Of a DNA stretch of 64,000 nucleotides, positions 39,001 through 47,632 are shown piece by piece. The first letter of the stretch is position 1, and the number at the start of each line of letters is the position of its first letter. The notes beneath the pieces were generated by a model that did not search any database, was not told the DNA's origin, and saw only the letters and a program-made list of their open reading frames with translations. Both the position numbers and the translations under genes were made by a program. Origin of the DNA: JAENVT01 sp963805445 (GTDB lineage: Bacteria; Actinomycetota; Acidimicrobiia; Acidimicrobiales; Ilumatobacteraceae); NCBI GenBank assembly GCA_963805445.1, contig CAWDUI010000012.1:1-64000 (forward strand). Direction: 5' to 3'.

Positions 39001-39489
39001 ATGCGCAAGATCCTGCTCACCATCCTCGCCGGCTCGGCGTTGACCCTCGTCGTGTGCGGAAGCGACAAGTCGGCGGCGTCCGATCCGTATGCCGCACCAC
39101 CTCAGGCAGCTTCGACGACGACCCCGTCGCCTGCGACCACCGTCGCCGTCAAGACGGCCACGACTCCCCTTGGCCAGATCCTCGTCAACCCGACCGGGCG
39201 CACGTTGTATGCCTTCACCAAGGACACCAGTGCGATGAGCTCGTGCACCGGTGCCTGTGCGGATACGTGGCCGCCTGTTCTGGTGACCGGCGACGTCAAG
39301 GTCGACGGCAACCTGTCCGGAAGCCTGCTCTCGGTGATCTCTCGGCCCGATGGCACAAAGCAGCTCGAGGCCGGCAAGTGGCCGCTCTACACCTTCTCGG
39401 GCGACGCGGCGCCTGGCGACACCAACGGCCAGGGCTCGGGCGGCTACTGGTTCGTGGTCGGAGCCGAGGGCAATCTCGTCAAGGGTTGA
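39001..39489 (+). CDS. COG4315-type lipoprotein with two secreted repeats
   Basis: A 162-residue exported protein of the 'secreted repeat of unknown function' family. Two imperfect repeats are visible: LGQILVNPTGRTLYAFTKDT with CTGACADTWPPV, and the later QLEAGKWPLYTFSGDAAPGD with GYWFVV. The N-terminal signal MRKILLTILAGSALTLVVC has a possible but non-ideal lipobox (Val before Cys). A clear ribosome site, AAGGAGA, stands seven bases before the ATG. It follows the RTX-type gene by 31 bases and could share its transcript. A strong hairpin follows the stop. Confidence 0.85.
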   Translation: MRKILLTILAGSALTLVVCGSDKSAASDPYAAPPQAASTTTPSPATTVAVKTATTPLGQILVNPTGRTLYAFTKDTSAMSSCTGACADTWPPVLVTGDVKVDGNLSGSLLSVISRPDGTKQLEAGKWPLYTFSGDAAPGDTNGQGSGGYWFVVGAEGNLVKG

Positions 39490-39513
39490 TCGTTGTTTGT
39501 TGTTGACTTCGCT

Positions 39514-39545
39514 CCGAGGGACCGGCCTGCGCGCCGGCCCCTCGG
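39514..39545. terminator. Long GC hairpin between convergent genes
   Basis: CCGAGGG-A-CCGGC (39514-39526) pairs with GCCGG-C-CCCTCGG (39533-39545), a 12-bp stem with one A-C mismatch and a 6-base loop. It lies between the lipoprotein and the convergent cupin gene. No T-run follows, but position and strength suit a bidirectional terminator. Confidence 0.55.
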
Positions 39546-39598
39546 GCGCGTCGATCGTTCGGATTGCGCCGCCGTTCGCAGCGGGTTCGACCTCTGTG

Positions 39599-39997
39599 TC
39601 AGCTCATTGAACGACTGTTGCTCACTGAGCTGACGCTGAGCGTCAGCGCCGCCGGGCGATCCGCGGGTTCCTTGTTGATCGGGCTGGTCCAGACCTCAAA
39701 CGGGAGGTTCGTACCGATGACCACCCGGACTCGGGTGCCTGCAAGGGTGCGGTGAAGCCATCCTGCGGGCGCTTGGAGCCGGCATCCGGGCTCGACGTGG
39801 GTCACGTTGCCGTTCTCGTCAGCGAACGATCCGGTGCCCGAGATCACCCAGGTGACCGCTTCGAACTCGTGCCAGTGGAGGGTCTCGTCGGCCTCGTGGG
39901 CGTCATCGAACGCCAACCCGTGCAAACCCATGGCAGCGACCTGTTCGAGCGCCTCGTGCTCGGTAATCGGTGCCGCGATCGTGAATTCGTAGTCCAT
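39599..39997 (-). CDS. Cupin-domain protein
   Basis: A 132-residue small cupin. Metal-ligand candidates occur in LHWHEFEAVTWVISGTGSF (His-x-His and Glu) and the second cupin motif in PAGWLHRTLAG. Single-domain cupins bind metals and serve in diverse reactions or sensing; the role here is unknown. The residues after about 110 (ADRPAALTLSVSSVSNSRSMS) are low-complexity and may be a non-native tail. It converges on the lipoprotein gene; the 193-base region to the next gene on the same strand holds nothing that I recognise. Confidence 0.75.
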   Translation of the reverse strand: MDYEFTIAAPITEHEALEQVAAMGLHGLAFDDAHEADETLHWHEFEAVTWVISGTGSFADENGNVTHVEPGCRLQAPAGWLHRTLAGTRVRVVIGTNLPFEVWTSPINKEPADRPAALTLSVSSVSNSRSMS

Positions 39998-40190
39998 CGT
40001 GCGCTCTCCCTGTTGTCACTTCCGATCGCGGCTCAGCCGGCTCGCTGGGCCCGGGGCATCCTCATCTGAGACTCAGAGCGTGTCAAGCAGCGAGCGCACC
40101 CGGGAGCGCCGCACGATGCCAAGCCCGAGACGAAGCGACGTCCGATCGCGCCCGACCCGGCGCGGATCGACGGTGCTGGTCGATTGGGCG

Positions 40191-40883
40191 TCAGCCGGCC
40201 GGAAGCAGGTTGGTTCCCGAAATGACCGAGGCGATGCGACCGTCCTCGGTGACCATGACGAGCGTGCCGCTGCTGAATGTGACCTGTGGAAGCGGACCAT
40301 TGGGTTCGATCGAGATCACTGTGCCCGGATCGACGCCAAGTCGAGCGAACAGGTCGGTGGCGACGTCTCGCGCCTGGTCGTCGCTCGCCCCAGGGCTGTC
40401 CTGCGCAGCGAGATCCCAGTACTGCCACACACCCCAAAGAGGTACGTTCACACACAGTCCGCGTGGTTCAAGACGGCCGATGCATTGGCCGCCACCATGC
40501 TCGCCGTCGCGTTGCTCGAGCTCACCCTCGACGCCGAGCGCGGACGCCAACGCTTGCACCGACGCGTCACCAACGACAGGTGGCGGCGTGGCTGGCGCGG
40601 AGGTCACTGCGTCGTTTGCGATCGTGGTGGTGGGCACAGCCGTGTCCGCGAGCGTTACCGCCTCGCTGGTCACCGAACCGACTTCGGGTTCCAGTTGCGA
40701 GGTGGCGGGTGGTGCCGCCGTTTCGACGGCCGTTGCGTTGTCTGTGATCGGAGCGACCGACTCCAGTGAAGTCGTGGCACCCGAGCCGGGATCGGCGGCG
40801 ACGCCACATCCCGCCAGCGGACCGACCCATGCAAGGACAACGAGGAGACCAAACCGCGGGCCGCCGTGCACACGAGACCTCAC
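40191..40883 (-). CDS. Lipoprotein of unknown function
   Basis: A protein of about 230 residues with a signal peptide ending in lipobox LAGC, followed by a long Thr/Ala/Pro-rich linker (about 30-105) and a compact C-terminal domain (about 110-230) containing VWQYWDLAAQD and FSSGTLVMVTEDGRIASVISG. I do not recognise the domain. The start is uncertain: GTG at 40883 places the charged residues correctly before the hydrophobic core, and the longer frame from 40997 has an improbable extension. It lies downstream of the tRNA-Val region on the same strand. Confidence 0.6.
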   Translation of the reverse strand: MRSRVHGGPRFGLLVVLAWVGPLAGCGVAADPGSGATTSLESVAPITDNATAVETAAPPATSQLEPEVGSVTSEAVTLADTAVPTTTIANDAVTSAPATPPPVVGDASVQALASALGVEGELEQRDGEHGGGQCIGRLEPRGLCVNVPLWGVWQYWDLAAQDSPGASDDQARDVATDLFARLGVDPGTVISIEPNGPLPQVTFSSGTLVMVTEDGRIASVISGTNLLPAG

Positions 40884-41085
40884 GACATCGCCCGAAAAGA
40901 AGAGGCCGTCGCAGCCATGATGCGCATACTGCTCGCTCGCTAGACAGCTGTCCAGCACACCGATCGGCAGCTGTGCGGTGGTCGGAACCATGTGCACTCA
41001 GCCGACACGGCGAGCGTCCGACTTACTCACCAGGTAGTCAACGCCGGCGAGTTGCACCAGACATAGCCTTTGACCAGGTATTCGG

Positions 41086-41159
41086 TGGGCGTGACGGGGC
41101 TCGAACCCGGGACCTCTACCGTGTCATGGTAGCACTCTAACCAACTGAGCTACACGCCC
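41086..41159 (-). tRNA. tRNA-Val (GAC)
   Basis: On the minus strand the acceptor stem GGGCGTG pairs perfectly with CACGCCC. The D arm is GCTC..GAGT, the anticodon stem CTACC/GGTAG holds loop ATGACAC with anticodon GAC, and the T arm contains GGTTCGAGCC. Discriminator base is A; the CCA end is not encoded. Confidence 0.96.
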
Positions 41160-41182
41160 GTGTAGGCCCCTGAGACTACCAG

Positions 41183-42259
41183 TCAGCGCAACCGCAGCGA
41201 CACTTCATTGGCCATCAGGCGACCGTGTCGAGTCAGGCGAACACGCTCGCCATCGGTCACGATCAGTCCGTCCAGACCATCGAGATCGAGCGCGGCGGCA
41301 GGCACGCCGTCCTTCATCCGCAGAGCGAGTTGCAGGCCCTCGATGCGCCGGGTCTCGTCGTCGAGGTTCTCCCCCGCGGCCTCCGTCGACTCGCCGTCGC
41401 GGACGGCGGCGACGTATCGCTCGGGTGTGCGCACGTTCCACCAGCGATGACCATCGCGATGCGAGTGGGCTGCCGAGCCGAAGCCGAGGTAGTTGCCCTG
41501 CTGCCAGTACAACACGTTGTGACGACACTCGTGGCCGGGTGCCGCCCAGTTGCTGACCTCGTAGTTCTCCAACCCCGCGGCCGTCAGCAGGTCGTCGGCC
41601 AACTCGTACTTGTCGGCCAGGTCGTCGTCGTCCGGATGCCGTGAGGGGTCCTCGGCCAGCGGGGTGCCGGCCTCGATGGTCAGTGCATACGCGGACACGT
41701 GAGGTGGATCCAGGGCGAGCACGCTCTGCAACGTGGTTCGCCAATCGTCGAGGCTCTCCCCCGCTCCGCCGTAGATGATGTCGAGGTTGAACGTGGGCAG
41801 GCCTGCCAACCGCACGGCGGCGACAGCTCGCTCGACGTTGGCCGGGACATGGGTGCGACCGAGTGAGGCAAGCACCGACGGCACCATCGATTGCACCCCA
41901 AGGCTGACCCGGTTCACCCCGGCCGCCGCGTAGACCCGCATCATCTCGACCGTCACGTCGTCAGGGTTGCACTCGACAGTGACCTCGGCGCCGGGCGACA
42001 GTGGAACGACCGCCAACACCGAAGCGAGATCCTCAGCGGGCACGCGCGTTGGCGTGCCGCCGCCGACGAACACACTGCTGACCGGGGCCAGTCCCGCACG
42101 GGAGATGTCGCGACGGAGGGCGTCGAGGTAGTCGGTGATCACGTGGTCGCGATCCGTCCAGGTCGCAAACGCGCAGTAGTCACAACGGTGCCTGCAGAAC
42201 GGGATGTGGATGTAGACGCCGAACGGCTCGACGAGTCGGCCGGCGGGCTGAGGAGTCAC
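41183..42259 (-). CDS. hemW: Radical SAM haem chaperone / coproporphyrinogen oxidase-like protein
   Basis: A 358-residue radical-SAM protein. The [4Fe-4S] cysteines are in CRHRCDYCAF (C-x3-C-x2-C), after VYIHIPF. Family segments VFVGGGTPT and RVSLGVQS follow. HemW proteins bind haem and deliver it to apoproteins; older annotations call them oxygen-independent coproporphyrinogen oxidase. The lengths and motifs suit HemW better than HemN. The GTG start shares its first base with the stop of the BldD-like gene (TAGTG), which indicates translational coupling. The tRNA-Val gene lies downstream. Confidence 0.92.
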   Translation of the reverse strand: MTPQPAGRLVEPFGVYIHIPFCRHRCDYCAFATWTDRDHVITDYLDALRRDISRAGLAPVSSVFVGGGTPTRVPAEDLASVLAVVPLSPGAEVTVECNPDDVTVEMMRVYAAAGVNRVSLGVQSMVPSVLASLGRTHVPANVERAVAAVRLAGLPTFNLDIIYGGAGESLDDWRTTLQSVLALDPPHVSAYALTIEAGTPLAEDPSRHPDDDDLADKYELADDLLTAAGLENYEVSNWAAPGHECRHNVLYWQQGNYLGFGSAAHSHRDGHRWWNVRTPERYVAAVRDGESTEAAGENLDDETRRIEGLQLALRMKDGVPAAALDLDGLDGLIVTDGERVRLTRHGRLMANEVSLRLR

Positions 42260-42768
42260 TACATCGGACGGTACAGCAGGTCGAGCGCATCGAGGCGCTG
42301 ACCGACCTGGTCGACCGGCACGTCGAGCATCGCCGAGATCGCTCGAGTGTCGTCGCCACGAACCGTGATGACCTTGCCGTTGAAGTCCTGGCGTTGCACC
42401 TGGATCATCTTCAAGAAGCGCACCAGCATCTCGAACGGTTGCCCGCGAAGCTGGCTCAACTTCAACAGATCGACGGCCAACTTCTTGCCGGCGGTGTCAC
42501 CTTCGACCGGGGCGGTGATGTCTTCCCGGGGCAGCAGTTGGTCGACCGGCACGTTGTAGAACTTCGCCAAGCGCTCGAGTCGGGGCACCGAGATGGCCCG
42601 CTCGCCGCGCTCGTATGCGCCCAACACGGATGCCTTGAACTCCTCGTTCGAGGTCGCCTCGACCTCTTGGAGAGAGAGTCGCTTCTGCCTGCGGATGACC
42701 CGGAGACGTTCGCCTACCTTCCTACTGTAAGGAGACGCCGAAACATCATCTTCATCGAACTCGCGCAT
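42259..42768 (-). CDS. bldD: BldD-like transcriptional regulator
   Basis: A 169-residue regulator. The N-terminal XRE helix-turn-helix domain (about 13-82) includes LSLQEVEATSNEEFKASVLGAYERGERA, which closely follows Streptomyces BldD. The C-terminal domain holds R126-Q-D128, eight residues, then R137-G-D-D140. Streptomyces BldD binds a c-di-GMP tetramer through R-G-D-x8-R-Q-D-D; the four charged residues Arg, Asp, Arg and Asp are all present here, with Gln and Gly exchanged between the halves. I infer c-di-GMP-responsive control of many genes. It is the upstream partner of hemW. Confidence 0.9.
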   Translation of the reverse strand: MREFDEDDVSASPYSRKVGERLRVIRRQKRLSLQEVEATSNEEFKASVLGAYERGERAISVPRLERLAKFYNVPVDQLLPREDITAPVEGDTAGKKLAVDLLKLSQLRGQPFEMLVRFLKMIQVQRQDFNGKVITVRGDDTRAISAMLDVPVDQVGQRLDALDLLYRPM

Positions 42769-42862
42769 TTGGGCCCGCTCTCTTCCGTCATTTCCCGCCT
42801 AGACGCAATTACATCGGCAACTGTGCCAGATTTGTTGAGAAAATACAACTCTCCGTGGCAAA

Positions 42863-43540
42863 TCAGGTGTGATCGTGACGCTGAGTCAGCAAGATAGCCG
42901 CAGTGAGCGCCGCTGTCTCCACTCTCAGCACGTTCCCGGAAAGGGCAACGCGGCGGTCGACCGCTGCGAGTTCACCCTCAGTGAACCCACCCTCCGGACC
43001 GACCAGCACCGTGTCGATGTCGGCGGACATCGCCTCGCCGTCCGGATCGGCGATCGCACAGCTGATCGACTTGATCGCTTCGTCGAATGGCAGCACGTCG
43101 TGAACGTGTGGAAGCCACAACCGTCGAGACTGCATCGCTGCTTCGCGAGCGACACGACGAAGCCGTTCCAACTGGCGTGATCGACGCGACTCGTCCCACC
43201 GCACCACACTGCGCGCGCAGTGGATGAAACCAATCGAGGTCACCCCGACCTCGGTCAGCTTCTGGACGATCCATTCCGGACGGTCGCCCTTCGGAATCGC
43301 GCTGAGCACCGTCGTGCTCGGTGGCGCCGGCTCGAACACCGGAGACGAGACGACGGACAGTCCCTCGGCAAGCAGATTGGCGACCAGCCATCCGCCGGCG
43401 CCGTCGCCGACGGTGATCGAATCGGTCTGGCGAATCCTGAGAACACGGCGCAGATGGTGCTCGTCGTCGTCTTGGAGGACGGGCACATCGAGCGACTCGA
43501 CGAAAACGTGCGCGGCCGACCCGCGCAACAGTGGGTTCAC
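42863..43540 (-). CDS. rsmE: 16S rRNA m3U1498 methyltransferase
   Basis: A 225-residue SPOUT-class RNA methyltransferase that modifies U1498 of 16S rRNA. Family marks include HHLRRVLRIRQ near the N-terminus, SAIPKGDRPEWIVQKLTEVG, and the SAM-binding knot VLVGPEGGFTEGE with ALSGNVLRVETAA. The start overlaps the dnaJ stop by four bases, so it is the third gene of the hrcA-dnaJ-rsmE operon, a common order in bacteria. The frame is intact. Confidence 0.95.
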   Translation of the reverse strand: MNPLLRGSAAHVFVESLDVPVLQDDDEHHLRRVLRIRQTDSITVGDGAGGWLVANLLAEGLSVVSSPVFEPAPPSTTVLSAIPKGDRPEWIVQKLTEVGVTSIGFIHCARSVVRWDESRRSRQLERLRRVAREAAMQSRRLWLPHVHDVLPFDEAIKSISCAIADPDGEAMSADIDTVLVGPEGGFTEGELAAVDRRVALSGNVLRVETAALTAAILLTQRHDHT

Positions 43541-44670
43541 GAGAACGCGGATTTGATGCGGGAGAACAACCCGTGCTCGGTGTTCCCCACTGACTCGCCG
43601 CGCGACTCGGCGAACTTCGTCAACAACTCAGCTTCGAATTCAGTCAGCTTCGTCGGCACCTGCACGTTGACACGCACCCGTAGATCGCCGCGACCGCGAC
43701 CGTGCAGACGGTGCACCCCACGCTGGCGGAACACGAACTCCTTGCCCGGTTGCGTGCCAACCGGCACCGAGATCTCTTCCTCGCCGTCGAGCGTCGGCAA
43801 CAGCACCTTCGTGCCCAGCGCGGCTTGGGCGATCGAGATCGGCAGCTCGGCAATGAGATCATCACCGTCACGGGTGAACGTCTCGTGTGGCGCGACGCGA
43901 ATGTGCACGTACAAGTCGCCAGAGCCGCCGCCGCGAGGGCCGGCAGCGCCGCGACCGGTGAGCCGCAGGGTCGAACCGGTGTCGACACCCGCAGGCACGT
44001 CGACCTGAAACGTCTTCTCGGTGATCACCCGGCCCTCGCCGGAGCACGTCGGGCACGGCGTGACGACGATCTGCCCGAGCCCACCGCATTTGGGGCAGGC
44101 GCTGGAGGTGACCATTTGGCCGAGCATGCTCTGGCGGACGCGCTGCACCTGGCCACGACCGTTGCACTCCGAGCAGGTGACCGGCTGCGTGCCTGCCCCC
44201 GCGCCCGATCCGTCGCAGTCTTCACAACGCAGCGCGGTGCGCACCCCGACCGAGACCGTCGCCCCGAAGACGGCCTGAGCGAACTCGATGTCGGCCACCA
44301 CCTCGAGGTCCTGGCCACGCGGCGGCCCGGCCGGCCCACCGCGGCCGCCACCGAACGGGTTGCCCCCGCTGCCGCCGAAGAACGCCTCGAACAGGTCGCC
44401 GAATCCCCCGCCGCCGAACATGTCGCCGACGTTCGGCCCGCCCGCAGCGGATCCGACGCCGGCTTCACCGAAGCGGTCGTAGCGAGCCCGAGTGTCGGCA
44501 TCGCTGAGCACTTCGTACGCCTGGGCAACCTGCTTGAACCGCTCCTCGGTCGCCGGGTCGCCAGGGTTGGCGTCGGGGTGCAGTTCGCGGGCCTTCTGGC
44601 GGTAGGCCTTCTTGATCTCGTCGGCGCTCGCCGAGCGCGACACCCCCAGCAGCTCGTAGTAGTCGGCCAC
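43537..44670 (-). CDS. dnaJ: Chaperone protein DnaJ
   Basis: A 377-residue type I J-protein that stimulates DnaK. The J domain has HPD in ARELHPDANPGD, followed by a Gly/Phe-rich region (about 75-115). Four zinc-finger CxxCxGxG motifs are visible: CEDCDGSG, CSECNGRG, CPKCGGLG and CPTCSGEG. The C-terminal substrate-binding domains follow. The GTG start overlaps the hrcA stop (TAGTG), so it is translated with hrcA and should be under HrcA/CIRCE heat-shock control. Confidence 0.97.
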   Translation of the reverse strand: MADYYELLGVSRSASADEIKKAYRQKARELHPDANPGDPATEERFKQVAQAYEVLSDADTRARYDRFGEAGVGSAAGGPNVGDMFGGGGFGDLFEAFFGGSGGNPFGGGRGGPAGPPRGQDLEVVADIEFAQAVFGATVSVGVRTALRCEDCDGSGAGAGTQPVTCSECNGRGQVQRVRQSMLGQMVTSSACPKCGGLGQIVVTPCPTCSGEGRVITEKTFQVDVPAGVDTGSTLRLTGRGAAGPRGGGSGDLYVHIRVAPHETFTRDGDDLIAELPISIAQAALGTKVLLPTLDGEEEISVPVGTQPGKEFVFRQRGVHRLHGRGRGDLRVRVNVQVPTKLTEFEAELLTKFAESRGESVGNTEHGLFSRIKSAFS

Positions 44671-45671
44671 TATGCGGCACCCTCTCCCAGTCGCTTGGCG
44701 AGACGGTCACTGACCACCTCGACCGTGGCCAAAGCCTGCGGATAATCCATTCGTGTCGGTCCGAGGATCCCGATCGTGCCGACCTGATCGCCGTCGACCA
44801 CCACGGGCGCGACGACGACCGAGCACACCGCCAACGGCTCGACGCCGTGCTCGGCCCCGATGGCCACGGTGAGACCGCGATCGAGGATGTCGCGTACCAG
44901 CGACACCACGACGTATTGCTGCTCGAGGGTGCGCAGGACGCTGCGCACCGTGTCGACGGCATCGAACGCCTGCGCCATCGACGACGCACCGCCCACGAAC
45001 ACCGACTCGTCGCTGCCGCCCTCACGCAGTGCGGAGAGCGCAGTGGCGCACAATGCGTCGACGGCAGGGTCTCCCGACGACCGGGCCGTCTCGGCCTTGT
45101 CGATCGAATGACCGACCATCCCCGCCTGCAGGTGCGCCGACGCCGCCGAGACCCGAAGATCCGAGGTGTCGGCATCGAGGTCGATCGTCTTGCTGTCGAT
45201 GGTCCCGTTGCTGAAGACGGCGACGACGAGCGCATGACGGGCCGAGAGGCCGACGATCTGCACCGACCGCACCGTGGCCAGTTCGGCTCGCGGGCCGACC
45301 ACAACTGCCGCATGATGCGTGACTTGGGCGAGCAGGTTGGTGGTTTGGTGCAGCAACTCTTCCAAGCGGCCGTGGGCGGTGTCGAAGAACGTGCCGACGC
45401 GTTGGGTCGCAGCCAGATCGAGACGGCCGGGCGTCGTGATGTGGTCGACGAAGAAGCGATAGCCCTTGTCGGTCGGCACTCGCCCGGCCGAGGTGTGCGG
45501 CTGCGCCAAGTAGCCCTCTTGCTCGAGCACCGCCATCTCGTTGCGAACCGTTGCCGAACTGACCCGAACACCGGGCAGATCGGCGATGTGCGTCGATCCC
45601 ACGGGCTGCGCCGTGGTGATGTACTCCTGGACGACGGCTCGGAGGATGGAGGTCTTGCGTTCGTCGAGCAT
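44670..45671 (-). CDS. hrcA: Heat-inducible repressor HrcA
   Basis: A 333-residue repressor that binds CIRCE elements and is released when chaperones are titrated by unfolded protein. The N-terminal winged helix begins MLDERKTSILRAVVQEYI and includes SSATVRNEMAVLEQEGYL and HTSAGRVPTDKGYR, the family hallmarks. The ATG at 45671 was chosen because the family starts there; the longer open frame is non-conserved. A CIRCE-like inverted repeat overlaps the base directly upstream of the start, so autoregulation is expected. It heads the hrcA-dnaJ-rsmE operon. Confidence 0.96.
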   Translation of the reverse strand: MLDERKTSILRAVVQEYITTAQPVGSTHIADLPGVRVSSATVRNEMAVLEQEGYLAQPHTSAGRVPTDKGYRFFVDHITTPGRLDLAATQRVGTFFDTAHGRLEELLHQTTNLLAQVTHHAAVVVGPRAELATVRSVQIVGLSARHALVVAVFSNGTIDSKTIDLDADTSDLRVSAASAHLQAGMVGHSIDKAETARSSGDPAVDALCATALSALREGGSDESVFVGGASSMAQAFDAVDTVRSVLRTLEQQYVVVSLVRDILDRGLTVAIGAEHGVEPLAVCSVVVAPVVVDGDQVGTIGILGPTRMDYPQALATVEVVSDRLAKRLGEGAA

Positions 45672-45698
45672 CTGGCACTCCAGGTTAGCGAGTGCTAC
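45672..45698 (-). promoter_or_regulatory. CIRCE operator of hrcA
   Basis: CTGGCACTC (45672-45680), nine bases, GAGTGCTAC (45690-45698). The consensus is TTAGCACTC-N9-GAGTGCTAA; both inner half-sites GCACTC/GAGTGC are exact and the spacer is exactly nine. It lies immediately upstream of the hrcA start codon and overlaps the 3' end of the photolyase gene. Confidence 0.85.
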
Positions 45699-46979
45699 CG
45701 GCGACGAGTCCGTATCGGCGCAACGCTTCAGCGCGTTCCGCGGCATGATCGACGATCGGTGCCGGGTACGCCGACGTGCCGATCTCGGGTATCCAGCGCC
45801 TGGTGTAGACCCCATCGCGGTCGAAGCGCTCGGCCTGCGCGGCCGGGTTGAACACCCGGAAGTACGGCGCAGCGTCGGTCCCCGTGCCGGCCGCCCATTG
45901 CCATCCGTGGCTGTTCGACGCCAGGTCGCCGTCGATCAAGTGACGCATGAAGTGGCGTGCACCCCATTGCCAGGGCAGGTGCAAGTCCTTCACCAGGAAG
46001 CTGGCGACGATCATCCTGACCCGATTGTGCATCCATCCGGTCGCCAGCAGTTGGCGCATGCCGGCGTCGACGATGGGAAACCCGGTGCACCCCTGTGCCC
46101 ACGCGACGAACCGTTGCCGGGCGGCCGCGTCGGAGTCGACGGGCATGGCATCCATCCGCACGTCGAGGTTGGACCAGCCTGACTCCGGCCGGCGATGCAG
46201 CACATCGGCGTAGAAGTCGCGCCAGGCGAGCTCCGACGTGAACGCGTCGTGTGCAGGCCCCGGCGCCAGGTCGGCGAGCAACTGCCGTGGGTGCACGACA
46301 CCCCACCGGATGTCGGCAGACATCCGGCTGGTCCCGTCGACCGCCGGAAGGTCGCGCACCTCGTTGTATCGGTCGAGCCAATCGTCGGCAAACCCCGACC
46401 ACCGAGCAGCTGCGGCGGCCTCGCCGATGTCGGGCAGTTCGCAGCCGGGGTCGACTGCTGGTGGCGGACCGTCGCAGGCGACTGCCGGCGCGCCGTGCCA
46501 TTCCACCTCGGGCCGATCGAGCGGAGCGGCAATGGTTCTCGTTCGCCATCGCCGCAGGAACGGAGTGAACATCGCGTACGGGTTGCCATCGTCTTTCACG
46601 ATCGTCCCGGGGGCGACGGCGTACGGCGTTCCGCGTCCGACCATGCTGCGGTCGGTGGCGCGCAGCCGTTCGGCCACGACCTCATCGCGTCGCCGCCCGT
46701 ACGGCCCGTAGTCGCGGGTCACGAAGACGGTCGCCGCGTCGACCTCGTGTGGCGAACTGCGGCACGATCGTCGGCCGGGTCGCCGTAGCGGTACACGAGT
46801 GCGCCGTTCATCGACTCGTCGAGACGATGCAAGGCACCGTTCATGTAGGCGCGGCGAGGTGCTCCCGCCGCGGCGAACGCAGGGTCGACGACGAACAACG
46901 GCACAACCGGCAGCCCGGTAGACGCCGCGGCGACCAACGCCGGGTGATCGCCGAGGCGCAGATCGCGTCGAAACCACAT
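45685..46979 (-). CDS. Deoxyribodipyrimidine photolyase/cryptochrome family protein, frameshifted
   Basis: A flavoprotein of about 430 residues that repairs UV-induced pyrimidine dimers with light. The N-terminal antenna domain begins MWFRRDLRLGDHPALVAAA. The FAD domain shows LLATGWMHNRVRMIVASFLVKDLHLPW and WQWAAGTGTDAAPYFRVFNP, both strongly characteristic. The frame breaks near 46750: after ALVYRYGDPADDRAAVRH, two extra bases (CACACG for CACG) intervene before EVDAATVFVTRDYG. Its 3' end overlaps the CIRCE element and lies 14 bases before hrcA. It is divergent from the phosphatase gene. Confidence 0.87.
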
Positions 46980-47023
46980 CACCACACAGCGCACACACGG
47001 AGTCTCGCCTACGGTGTGACCTC

Positions 47024-47632
47024 GTGTCCGATCCTGTGGTTGCCGGTCCCTCGCTGATCCTGCTCGTACGGCACGGGGCGACCGAATGGTCCGAGAACGG
47101 CCGGCACACCGGTCGCACCGACCTCCCCTTGCTGGAGAAGGGCCGGCACCAGGCCGACCGCCTGCCGCCGCTGCTGGCGACCTTGTCGGAGGGCGCCATG
47201 CCATTGGTGTTCACCAGTCCGCTCGAGCGGGCGATGGAGACGGCGCGCCGTGCGGTGCCAGGGATCGAGGCGACGGTGGTCGAGGCGCTCGCCGAGTACG
47301 ACTACGGCGACTACGAAGGGCTGACGTCGGAACAGATCGGCGAGCGACACCCTGGATGGAACCTGTTCGTCGACGGCTGCCCGGGCGGCGAAAGCCTGCA
47401 CCAGGTCGTGGCCCGCTGCGACGGGTTCATCGCCAAGCTGGAGCGGACCGCGCGAGGTCAGGCTGCGATCGTGTTCACCCACGGTCACCTCAGCCGCATC
47501 CTCACGACTCGGCTAGTCGGACTGCCGCCCCAAGCCGGTGCTGTCTTGCAGAACGATGCCGCCTCCGTAGGGATCATCTCCGACAAGCGTGGGGACTATG
47601 TGATCACCGGTTGGAACATTCGCGCCGACTGA
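47024..47632 (+). CDS. Histidine phosphatase family protein
   Basis: A 202-residue phosphoglycerate-mutase-superfamily phosphatase. The RHG motif with the nucleophilic histidine is in LLVRHGATEWSENGRHTGRTD, and the second catalytic His in IVFTHGHLSRILTTR; ESLHQVVAR lies between. The substrate is unknown (acid phosphatase or broad-specificity types resemble it). The start is GTG at 47024. The 3' end overlaps the convergent MFS gene by about 120 bases if that gene is drawn to its in-frame stop. Confidence 0.92.
   Translation: MSDPVVAGPSLILLVRHGATEWSENGRHTGRTDLPLLEKGRHQADRLPPLLATLSEGAMPLVFTSPLERAMETARRAVPGIEATVVEALAEYDYGDYEGLTSEQIGERHPGWNLFVDGCPGGESLHQVVARCDGFIAKLERTARGQAAIVFTHGHLSRILTTRLVGLPPQAGAVLQNDAASVGIISDKRGDYVITGWNIRAD

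Noticed and set aside
39499..39512. TTGTTGAC resembling the kinase upstream element
   Set aside because: It matches only the core, lies after a stop codon, and lacks the flanking bases and the spaced hexamer.
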